From contig JBBRLG010000530.1 of assembly GCA_038231495.1 (NCBI GenBank), positions 1 through 5,168 of the forward strand: a stretch of 5,168 bases of DNA. Direction: 5' to 3'. A model generated the notes under the pieces. The model saw only the letters and a list, made by a program, of their open reading frames with translations, had not been told where the DNA came from and searched no databases. Of the stretch, positions 1 to 5,168 are shown piece after piece; position 1 is the first letter of the stretch, and each line of letters begins with the position of its first letter. This DNA is from JBBRLG01 sp038231495. Its GTDB lineage: Bacteria > Planctomycetota > Planctomycetia > Gemmatales > Gemmataceae. Both the position numbers and the translations under genes were made by a program.

Positions 1-24
1 GAATCGTTAAGAATCCCCAACCCT

Positions 25-30
25 AGGAAG
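25..30 (+). promoter_or_regulatory. Probable ribosome binding site of the 94-aa gene
   Basis: AGGAAG lies 10 bases before the ATG at 41 and matches the Shine-Dalgarno consensus in part. The spacing is at the long end of the usual range. It supports this start, because no other purine-rich run lies closer. Bases 1-24 hold no clear promoter. Confidence 0.4.
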
Positions 31-40
31 TGGTGTCCGC

Positions 41-325
41 ATGACTCCCAACGGCAACGGCGCGGGTCTTTCGACGAACGGCAAGAACGGACCGACCCGG
101 CCGCCTTCGGCCACCGTCCGTAACCCGCGGCGCGTCGTCCTGCTGACGGACGGCGAACAGGGTGCCGTGACGGAGGTTTTGCTCGAAATGCCGGCGGCAG
201 AGGTCTCCGGCAAGCGCCTGCACGCCGAGGTCCAGCGGCTGGCCCGCGAACACGCCGGTGCCATCGTCGCCGCGGAATGGCTCGGCCCGCTGGGCTGGAC
301 GCGCTTCCTGTGGTGCCACAAGTGA
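41..325 (+). CDS. Small protein of unknown function, 94 aa
   Basis: I do not recognise a family. Residues 1-29 are rich in Asn, Gly, Pro, Thr and Ser and are probably disordered. From residue 30 there is a compact segment: a predicted strand (RRVVLL, 30-35), an acidic turn (TDGEQG), a second strand (TEVLLEMP), an amphipathic helix (about 56-72) and a C-terminal hydrophobic stretch rich in Trp (W80, W86, W91) ending in WCHK. There is no signal peptide or membrane helix, so it is probably cytoplasmic. The ATG at 41 is preceded by AGGAAG at 25-30, a plausible if distant ribosome binding site. It is transcribed towards the methyltransferase gene and stops 10 bases from that gene's stop. The antisense frame through this stretch is open too, but the plus-strand protein has a sensible hydrophobic pattern and a ribosome site, so I prefer it. 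No function can be given. Confidence 0.6.
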   Translation: MTPNGNGAGLSTNGKNGPTRPPSATVRNPRRVVLLTDGEQGAVTEVLLEMPAAEVSGKRLHAEVQRLAREHAGAIVAAEWLGPLGWTRFLWCHK

Positions 326-340
326 CAACGGCCTGTCACT
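321..340. terminator. Inverted repeat between convergent genes, possible bidirectional terminator
   Basis: AGTGACA (321-327) and TGTCACT (334-340) form a perfect 7-bp inverted repeat with a 6-base loop. The arms contain both stop codons: TGA at 323-325 for the plus-strand gene and the complement of TGA at 336-338 for the methyltransferase. A second short hairpin (GCCGC / GCGGC, about 344-356) follows inside the methyltransferase's last codons. Neither side has a T-run, so an intrinsic terminator is not proven. The symmetry and the tail-to-tail position suggest an end-of-transcript structure shared by both genes. Confidence 0.35.
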
Positions 341-1166
341 CCGGCCGCCGGGCGGCGAGTAGATAGCCGTAGGCGCGCAGCGTACCGAACGCCAAGGGCC
401 ACGGTAGTCGCCCGTCCGGACGAAGACTCAGGGGCCGCACTTCGAGAACCTGGAAACCAGCCCCGCGCAACAATGCCACCGCCTCGCCGCGCGTAAACAG
501 GTGCAGCGTCAGCCCGGCAATGCCCTGGTGCGCGGGCATGACGCAATCGCCGGCGTCCGCGCGGCCGCGCACAGCGCGGTAGGCGTCGCGCACCAACCAG
601 GAGCGGCCGAAGGCGTTCCAGACGTTGAACCAGCGGTTGTGGACGTGCAGGATGAAGCATCCGCCCGGCCGCAGCAGGCGGCGCGCGTTCTCGACCACCT
701 GGCGGCGCTGTTCCGCGTCGGACACCATGCCCAGGGTGCTGAAAAGGCACGCCGCGTAGTCAAACGACTGGTCGCGCAGGCAGTCCAACTCGGCAATGTT
801 GGCCCGAAGCAACTCAACCTCGACAGCGGCTGCCGCGGTTTTTTCCTTCGCCACGGCCAGCATCTCCGCCGACAAATCGACGCCCAGCACCCGATGGCCG
901 CGCCGCGCCGCCGCGATCGACAACCGCCCGGTGCCACAGCCCAGATCGAGCAGCCGGCCCGGCCCCGGACAATGTTCGGCGACGAACGCCTCGTCCACCA
1001 GCGGCAGCGAACTGCCGGCGAGGTAGGCGTCGTAGTTGCGCGCGACCTCCGGGCTGTGCAGGTAGTCCCACAGCCCGCGGTTGACGCCCGGAGGTAGCTG
1101 CCAGTCGGCCGGCGGTCGCACACGGCGGGCGTCCGTCACAGGCGGCAGCCGTGCCTCACGGCTCAT
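336..1166 (-). CDS. Class I SAM-dependent methyltransferase, 276 aa
   Basis: This is predicted to transfer a methyl group from S-adenosylmethionine; the acceptor is unknown. It has the Rossmann-like class I fold: motif I LLDLGCGTG at 72-80 (SAM glycine loop), motif II VLGVDLS at 93-99 with D97 as the likely ribose-binding acid, RANIAELD at 121-128 with an acid near the adenine pocket, FDYAACLFSTLGM at 135-147 as the motif IV strand, and LLRPGG at 164-169. It resembles the broad Methyltransf_11/25 group used on small molecules, lipids or quinones. An N-terminal extension (1-65) with WDYLHSPEVARNYDAYLAG is typical of such enzymes. No signal peptide or membrane helix is seen, so it is cytoplasmic. 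The ATG at 1166 has a perfect AGGAGGT 5 bases upstream and overlaps the end of the membrane-protein gene by 11 bases, so translation is probably coupled. A role within the GTPase cluster is inferred from position only. Confidence 0.9.
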   Translation of the reverse strand: MSREARLPPVTDARRVRPPADWQLPPGVNRGLWDYLHSPEVARNYDAYLAGSSLPLVDEAFVAEHCPGPGRLLDLGCGTGRLSIAAARRGHRVLGVDLSAEMLAVAKEKTAAAAVEVELLRANIAELDCLRDQSFDYAACLFSTLGMVSDAEQRRQVVENARRLLRPGGCFILHVHNRWFNVWNAFGRSWLVRDAYRAVRGRADAGDCVMPAHQGIAGLTLHLFTRGEAVALLRGAGFQVLEVRPLSLRPDGRLPWPLAFGTLRAYGYLLAARRPE

Positions 1167-2400
1167 CGCGCACCTCCTGGGCGAACTGTTCCCGGACGTA
1201 ATCGCACGCCAGCTTGACCAGGCGCGCGTCGAAGCCCTTGTTTGCTAAAGCCTTTTGCATGACTTCTTCGATCCTGTCGGCGCCGCGCTCGGCGAGCACA
1301 CTGAGCAGCGCGACCGCCAATTTACCATCGACGTTATCCTCATTGAGCCGAAGGCCGTCACGCTCGCGCACCAACCGTTCGTAGCGCGCTAACAACTTGG
1401 CCCGATTACTGTCCCCCTCACGCAGCGCACCGCGGTCGCGCAGCAGCTTGCCAAGCGCCGACGCAAAGCGTTCGCGGCTCTCATGGGCGTTGACGGCCGG
1501 GGGAGTGATGACAGCGGCGTGTGGGGTGGCAGGGGCGTCCGGTTTGGCGGTCTGCGGCCCGGCGGCTTCCGGGGCGGTCAGGCGCTGGTGCAGTAAGACC
1601 GTTGACCACAGGTTGCCGGCCAGGAGTGCGACAACGGAAATAGCTATAATTGCGGTCGTTATTGCCAGCTTACGAGAATAGCCGGGAGTCGGCCGTGGCG
1701 CGTCCGGACTTTTGCGGTCGATTTTCAGGGCAACGCCGGCGAGGTGAGGCGTCCAGGCGATGAGCGGGCCGCGTTGGGCGTAGGTGCTCAGCGGAAAATC
1801 CGGGCCGACGAGCGGCAGCCATTGCCACGCGCTGCCCGCGTTCTGTTCGAGCAAGCGCAGGTGGTGGTCGGGGTCGGACGGCGACGCCGCGGCGAACAGA
1901 AACGCGCCATCCTGCCAAAGGCGGACGGGCAGGACCGGCAGCGGATCGACCGGCGGTCGCGGCGCGGGCACGCCGGCGGTTAGTTGGGCCGCAGTGCAAT
2001 GGCCGGCAAAGGCGTGCAGGTCGTCGCCGGCGGCGCGCTTGCGCTTCAGGCCGTGATAGAGTGCCAGGGCCGTGGTCACGTCGAGGACAGCGGGGCCGAC
2101 GACGCCGACCAGTTCCAGGCCGCCGCGCCGCTTGCCGGGTGTGTGGTCGGCCAGACCATAGCGAGCCACTGCCACGACGCGACGACCGTCGGCGAGCAGG
2201 ACCGAACAAAACGAGTCGGTCGGCGGCCAGTGGTCGGAATACGTCGTCGCCTGCAAACGCCGGGCGAGTGCCTCCACTTCCGCCGACCAGGCTTCGGGTT
2301 GGGTAGGCACCAACAGCCGGTAGCCGAGACTCCGCTGCTGAACGCTGTCCACTTGCTCGCCGTAGGCGAAGCCGGTCAAGTCGTCGGGAGGAGGAGACAT
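1156..2400 (-). CDS. Single-pass membrane protein with GTPase-associated-type N-terminal domain, 414 aa
   Basis: No named family can be assigned with certainty. Residues 1-230 form a mixed alpha/beta domain opening with FAYGEQVDSVQQRSLGYRLL (11-30), followed by SFCSVLLADGRRVVAVARYG (63-82) and GGLELVGVVGP (93-103). The Q...GY-LL opening resembles the N-terminal domain of GTPase-associated protein 1 (GAP1-N), an assignment from memory. A basic segment (KIDRK, then RPTPGYSRK) precedes one membrane helix at about 245-266, so the N-terminal part should be cytoplasmic. After a Pro/Ala-rich linker (276-303) comes an all-helical domain (about 306-414), probably extracytoplasmic. The open frame continues upstream to 2619, but that part runs through the intergenic hairpin and overlaps the GTPase gene out of frame, so the ATG at 2400 is preferred. 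It has no proper Shine-Dalgarno site. It follows the GTPase gene by 65 bases and overlaps the methyltransferase by 11. It is likely the GTPase's membrane partner (inference). Confidence 0.75.
   Translation of the reverse strand: MSPPPDDLTGFAYGEQVDSVQQRSLGYRLLVPTQPEAWSAEVEALARRLQATTYSDHWPPTDSFCSVLLADGRRVVAVARYGLADHTPGKRRGGLELVGVVGPAVLDVTTALALYHGLKRKRAAGDDLHAFAGHCTAAQLTAGVPAPRPPVDPLPVLPVRLWQDGAFLFAAASPSDPDHHLRLLEQNAGSAWQWLPLVGPDFPLSTYAQRGPLIAWTPHLAGVALKIDRKSPDAPRPTPGYSRKLAITTAIIAISVVALLAGNLWSTVLLHQRLTAPEAAGPQTAKPDAPATPHAAVITPPAVNAHESRERFASALGKLLRDRGALREGDSNRAKLLARYERLVRERDGLRLNEDNVDGKLAVALLSVLAERGADRIEEVMQKALANKGFDARLVKLACDYVREQFAQEVRDEP
1172..1178 (-). promoter_or_regulatory. Strong Shine-Dalgarno site of the methyltransferase gene
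   Basis: Read on the minus strand, this is AGGAGGT, 5 bases before the ATG at 1166. It sits inside the last codons of the upstream membrane-protein gene. It fixes the start of the methyltransferase and is much stronger than the sites of the two genes before it, so the last gene may be translated more efficiently. Confidence 0.8.
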
Positions 2401-2414
2401 GAGGAGTATCCGGC

Positions 2415-2460
2415 TGCCGCTTGCGGCGTTGCGGGTAGGACCGCAACGCCGCAAGCGGCA
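2415..2460. repeat. Perfect 20-bp inverted repeat with 6-base loop between GTPase and partner genes
   Basis: TGCCGCTTGCGGCGTTGCGG (2415-2434) is the exact reverse complement of 2441-2460, with the loop GTAGGA. Each arm also contains a small palindrome (GCCGC-TT-GCGGC and GCCGC-AA-GCGGC), so the DNA could fold in more than one way. The structure starts 5 bases after the GTPase stop codon and ends 14 bases before the partner's ATG. No T-run follows it on the minus strand, so it is not a classic full terminator. It may be an attenuator, an mRNA-stabilising or processing hairpin that sets the GTPase-to-partner ratio, or a REP-like interspersed element. The core recalls palindromic repeats I associate with Gemmata-group intergenic DNA; this is not verified. 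Confidence 0.85.
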
Positions 2461-2465
2461 AATTC

Positions 2466-4997
2466 TCAAGGAACCAACTTGGCAGGCACGACGGGCAACA
2501 GATCCGGCACGCGCGGCACGCCGTCCTTCGGCGACACTTCCAGCGACACACCCTCGGCGACCTTGCCTTCGGTGTTCGCGTCGGTGGCCTTGTGTAGGCG
2601 CGGCACGCCGCTGAGGCACTGAAACTTGTAAACCGCCGAGTGGCTCCGCGCCCAGGTGAAAACCAGGTTGTCCTTGAGCGTCAACCGCGCCCAGAACTCA
2701 TCGCCCGGCTTGTAGACGAGTGGCTGCGCCGGTTTGCCGACTATTGGCCGATAGGTATAGACCCACGCGCGGCCCTCGGTGTCGCGCACCGCCTGGTCTT
2801 CCTGCTCGAAAACGAGGGCCGCTTCCCCCTTGTTCGTCGCCGGGTGCCAGACGTAGAACAGCGCCGTCGGCGGCACCTTGACGTTCAACTCCTCCGGAAT
2901 GCGCAACGTCAGCCGTTTGATTTCGACGGTGAAGGCCGGCTGTTGCAGGAACGTGCTTAGCTCGCTCACCGGATCGACGGCGTCCGGGTTGTGTAAGCGG
3001 GCCAGGATGCCGGCCAGCGTCCGCCACGCGGCCAACTCGTCCGGCTCGCCCTTCAACCAGTCGCGGACGGGGTGCCAGCGTGCCGGCGTCTCTTCCGGAC
3101 CGGTACCCGCCGCTTTCAACTTTTGCAGGATCAGGTCGCGCGCGGGTGCCAGCAGGTTGTCGTAATTGGCCCGCGCCTCGGCGTCCATCCCTTTAATAAA
3201 GGCGTCCGGCAGCGCCACCCGGACAAAATCGGACCGATACGACGGGTACGCCGTCTGTAGTGCCTGCAACCGCGCCCGCGCCTGCGCCACCTGAAACTTC
3301 GGCGGTGTTTCGACGACCAAGGCCGCCGGGCGGTCGGCCGTCGCGGGGGTCATGCCCAACGCGGCCGCGAGGTTACGGACGCGGGCGAGGCGCGGTTTCA
3401 TTACCTCCCACCGACTCTTGGCCGCCACGACTTCGCTGAAACGGAAGGCGGCGGCGTAAGTCAAACGGTCCGAACCGGGGAGGCGCTGCGTCTCGATAAA
3501 GGGCGGGGCGCGGTCGGGCTTGAGCAGTTCGTCGGCGTCCTTTTGCCAATCGGCCCATTTGAACGCCGTACCGTCGGCTGCCGGTTCGCCCGCGTGCAGC
3601 CAGAGCGTGTGCGCACGGGCGTAGTTTTCGACCTGATACCAGTCGCGGACGCGCTCGACCGCGTTTTGCAGGGCGGAAACGTCCTCCAGTGCCTCCCGGC
3701 GGATGACAACGGCGTCCGTGGTTTTCCAGTCCTCATGCACTGGCTCCAGCGATTTGTCGTCGAGCGCGTCCTTGATTTGCTGCAACGTCTGCAAGCCATC
3801 GCCGTCCGCGGGCCGCGGCACCTTGAGAATTTTTTCCAGGTAGAGGACGTATTCGGTCAACTCGGCGGCGCGGTCCTGAACGAATTCCTTGTCGGCATCG
3901 GGCAGCGCCTCAAAACCGGCCGTGTGCGCCAGGGCGTTCAAGTCGTCGCGCCGCATTTTGAGATCGACCACCGGTCCGCGCAGCCGCTCCGCAGGCGTGC
4001 GCCGCTCGGCGTAACGCATGGTTTCGATCTTCTGCTGAAGGTCGCTCGGTCCGGGCGGTTGTGGCCGCGCCGCCACGCCGACCATGAGCGCGGTGAGCAG
4101 GACGACGAGGGCTGCTGCGCCGCCCGTGACCCAATAAAGTCGATGGTCGGCCCGGCGGTTGCGCGCCCGAAACGCGACGGCCTGGTCCAGACACTGCCGG
4201 AACAGTTCGGCGACGCCGTACGGTTCGCGCGGCCGCGGCGGCGTCCCCGCCAGGGCCGGCCGCTTCACCGCCGTCGCCCACAGGCGCAGGTCGATCTGGC
4301 CGAACGGCAGCGACGCCGCTTCCGCCTGGCGCCGCGCCAAAAAGTCCCGGAAATGGACGTCCACCTCGCGCTTCCGCTGCTCGATCTTTTCCATCCAATC
4401 CATGACGGAGTCTTCGGGTACGGCCAGCAAATCGCACTTGCTCAGCACGAGGAAAACGGGCAGCCCGCTCACCTCGGTGCGGCGGCCGCGCTGCGTTTCC
4501 ATGGCCCGCAGGAAGCGGTCGAACTCCATGAAATCCGTCTCGATCTGTGCCGGCGGTGCCGCCGCATCGACGACCAGGACCAGGGTGTCGGCCTCAAGGA
4601 CTTCATGGGCGAGTGTGCCTTCGGGGCTGTTTTCGTCGAGCGGCTTATTTTGAACCAGTAGGTCGTTGGCAACCCGGCCGTCGCAGTCGATGAGCGCCGC
4701 GGCGACGTGGCCGTTCTTGCCGTCGCCGAGCGTCTCAAAATCGACGGGGTAGGGCACCACTTCCTCGGCAGTGCGGCGGCCGTTCTCGTCGTAGAGCCGC
4801 TGGCGTAACTCGTCCAGCCCGTGCGACAGGTCGTTGAGGTGGGCGTTGAGCAGGTGTTCCTGCGCCTGGCCGGACTGACTGAGCGCGCCGAGGAGCGACG
4901 ACTTGCCCGCGCCCGGCAGGCCGAATAATACGATGCGCAGTGCGTCTGCTGACACGGTCGTGGTAGCAGGAGTATTCGGGGTTTCAATGTCCGGCAT
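2466..4997 (-). CDS. Membrane-anchored P-loop GTPase with long extracytoplasmic C-terminal region, 843 aa
   Basis: This is predicted to bind and hydrolyse GTP on the cytoplasmic side of the membrane. Residues 1-18 are Thr/Pro-rich. The G domain (about 19-275) has G1 GLPGAGKS at 26-33, G3 DCDG at 104-107 after a hydrophobic strand, and G4 SKCD at 186-189, a variant of NKxD that marks guanine specificity. The residue after DxxG is R108, where Ras-type enzymes have Gln. An Arg-rich stretch (RARNRRADHR) precedes one membrane helix at about 287-309, so the G domain faces the cytoplasm. Residues 310-680 are mainly helical; 685-800 are beta-rich (VEIKRLTLRI, TALFYVWHP, EFWARLTLKD). The layout recalls TssM/IcmF, but at 843 residues it is shorter and lacks the first two membrane helices. 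The ATG at 4997 has AAGGA 11 bases upstream. A frame open to 5111 would add 38 residues encoded by repeat-like DNA, so it was not chosen. First gene of the three-gene cluster. Confidence 0.88.
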   Translation of the reverse strand: MPDIETPNTPATTTVSADALRIVLFGLPGAGKSSLLGALSQSGQAQEHLLNAHLNDLSHGLDELRQRLYDENGRRTAEEVVPYPVDFETLGDGKNGHVAAALIDCDGRVANDLLVQNKPLDENSPEGTLAHEVLEADTLVLVVDAAAPPAQIETDFMEFDRFLRAMETQRGRRTEVSGLPVFLVLSKCDLLAVPEDSVMDWMEKIEQRKREVDVHFRDFLARRQAEAASLPFGQIDLRLWATAVKRPALAGTPPRPREPYGVAELFRQCLDQAVAFRARNRRADHRLYWVTGGAAALVVLLTALMVGVAARPQPPGPSDLQQKIETMRYAERRTPAERLRGPVVDLKMRRDDLNALAHTAGFEALPDADKEFVQDRAAELTEYVLYLEKILKVPRPADGDGLQTLQQIKDALDDKSLEPVHEDWKTTDAVVIRREALEDVSALQNAVERVRDWYQVENYARAHTLWLHAGEPAADGTAFKWADWQKDADELLKPDRAPPFIETQRLPGSDRLTYAAAFRFSEVVAAKSRWEVMKPRLARVRNLAAALGMTPATADRPAALVVETPPKFQVAQARARLQALQTAYPSYRSDFVRVALPDAFIKGMDAEARANYDNLLAPARDLILQKLKAAGTGPEETPARWHPVRDWLKGEPDELAAWRTLAGILARLHNPDAVDPVSELSTFLQQPAFTVEIKRLTLRIPEELNVKVPPTALFYVWHPATNKGEAALVFEQEDQAVRDTEGRAWVYTYRPIVGKPAQPLVYKPGDEFWARLTLKDNLVFTWARSHSAVYKFQCLSGVPRLHKATDANTEGKVAEGVSLEVSPKDGVPRVPDLLPVVPAKLVP

Positions 4998-5008
4998 GAC
5001 CGCGCACG

Positions 5009-5013
5009 TCCTT
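5009..5013 (-). promoter_or_regulatory. Weak ribosome binding site of the GTPase gene
   Basis: On the minus strand AAGGA stands 11 bases before the ATG at 4997. It is a partial Shine-Dalgarno match with long spacing, but it is the only candidate near this start and supports it over the upstream in-frame ATG at 5111. Confidence 0.4.
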
Positions 5014-5034
5014 GGGTCGAGGTTTCTGTCTTCA

Positions 5035-5060
5035 GGCGAGCCGGGAGCGTAAGCGGCCGG
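5035..5060. repeat. Candidate interspersed intergenic element upstream of the GTPase gene
   Basis: The stretch beginning GGCGAGCCGGGAGCGTAAGC and ending in GGCCGG resembles a short repeat I recall as recurring between genes in Gemmata-group planctomycetes. Only one copy is in the window, so its repeat nature is not shown here. It lies 37 bases before the GTPase start, in what should be the 5' untranslated or promoter region. Confidence 0.35.
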
Positions 5061-5168
5061 TGTGCGGTTCAGCGAATCACCCCGGTCGCGGACGCGCCCC
5101 GCGCGCCACAAGTACCGTTGCCCCCCGGGGCCCCGGCGCGCCGGTGAGGGGTAAGGACGATACCCGGC

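Larger units (their letters stand above)
4998..5168. other. Intergenic region upstream of the GTPase gene
   Basis: These 171 bases carry the cluster's upstream control region. They contain the repeat-like element at 5035-5060 and a 24-base G/C-only run at 5121-5144 made of two overlapping perfect 12-bp palindromes, CCGGGGCCCCGG (5125-5136) and CCGGCGCGCCGG (5133-5144). I see no convincing -10/-35 pair on the minus strand and no RNA gene. The promoter may lie beyond the window edge or be of a type I cannot recognise. Confidence 0.5.

Noticed and set aside
1..15. GAATC repeated at 1-5 and 11-15
   Set aside because: Five bases repeated twice is not significant, and the window edge hides any further copies.
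7..750. 247-codon minus-strand open frame across the methyltransferase end and the 94-aa gene
   Set aside because: It is out of frame with the methyltransferase motifs, is dominated by Arg, Pro and Ala in a random pattern, and runs through both stop codons of the convergent genes.
1645..1650. TATAAT on the plus strand, a possible -10 box
   Set aside because: It lies within the membrane-helix codons of a minus-strand gene, has no -35 box at 16-18 bases, and no plus-strand gene follows.
1172..2405. Possible pairing of the CT-rich partner start region with the methyltransferase's AGGAGGT
   Set aside because: The complementarity is short, more than 1 kb apart, and expected by chance for any CCTCCT-type stretch.
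2401..2619. 73-codon N-terminal extension of the membrane protein up to an ATG at 2619
   Set aside because: The extension reads through the perfect hairpin and overlaps the GTPase's C-terminal codons in another frame; its Arg-rich content looks like a shadow translation.
3543..4661. 372-codon plus-strand open frame opposite the GTPase gene
   Set aside because: It lies wholly antisense to a gene with clear G-motifs, shows no domain or membrane pattern, and is the usual by-product of G/C-rich third codon positions.
4998..5111. 38-residue N-terminal extension of the GTPase
   Set aside because: It is encoded by repeat-like intergenic DNA, and the ATG at 4997 has a nearby ribosome site and leads directly into the G domain.
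1..5168. CRISPR array, tRNA, rRNA or insertion sequence
   Set aside because: No spaced direct repeats, no cloverleaf or rRNA signature, and no transposase motif or terminal inverted repeats around a gene were found.

Overview
The window reads as chromosomal DNA of a high-GC planctomycete, most likely of the Gemmata group. The grounds are the G/C-rich wobble positions, the style of the large GTPase and its membrane partner, and two palindromic intergenic elements that resemble repeats I associate with that lineage. The taxonomic placement is recognition from memory, not a database result.

Layout: a short plus-strand gene of unknown function (41-325) meets, tail to tail and 10 bases apart, a three-gene minus-strand cluster that fills the rest. 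In transcription order the cluster is: (1) an 843-residue P-loop GTPase with one transmembrane helix and a long, probably extracytoplasmic C-terminal part (4997-2466); (2) a 414-residue single-pass membrane protein whose N-terminal half resembles the cytoplasmic domain of GTPase-associated proteins (2400-1156); (3) a 276-residue class I SAM-dependent methyltransferase (1166-336) whose start overlaps the end of gene 2 by 11 bases and has a perfect Shine-Dalgarno sequence. A perfect 20-bp inverted repeat with a 6-base loop fills most of the 65-base gap between genes 1 and 2. The 171 bases upstream of the GTPase hold a repeat-like element and a G/C-only tandem palindrome, but no promoter I can recognise.

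How they may work together (inference): the GTPase and its neighbour both appear to have a cytoplasmic N-terminal domain, a single membrane helix and an extracytoplasmic helical domain, so they could form a GTP-controlled membrane complex. The GTPase layout (NTPase, membrane helix, helical stalk, beta-rich end) recalls TssM/IcmF of type VI secretion in outline only. The methyltransferase is probably co-expressed, but its substrate cannot be told. This GTPase and membrane-partner pair is the best candidate here for an undescribed system.
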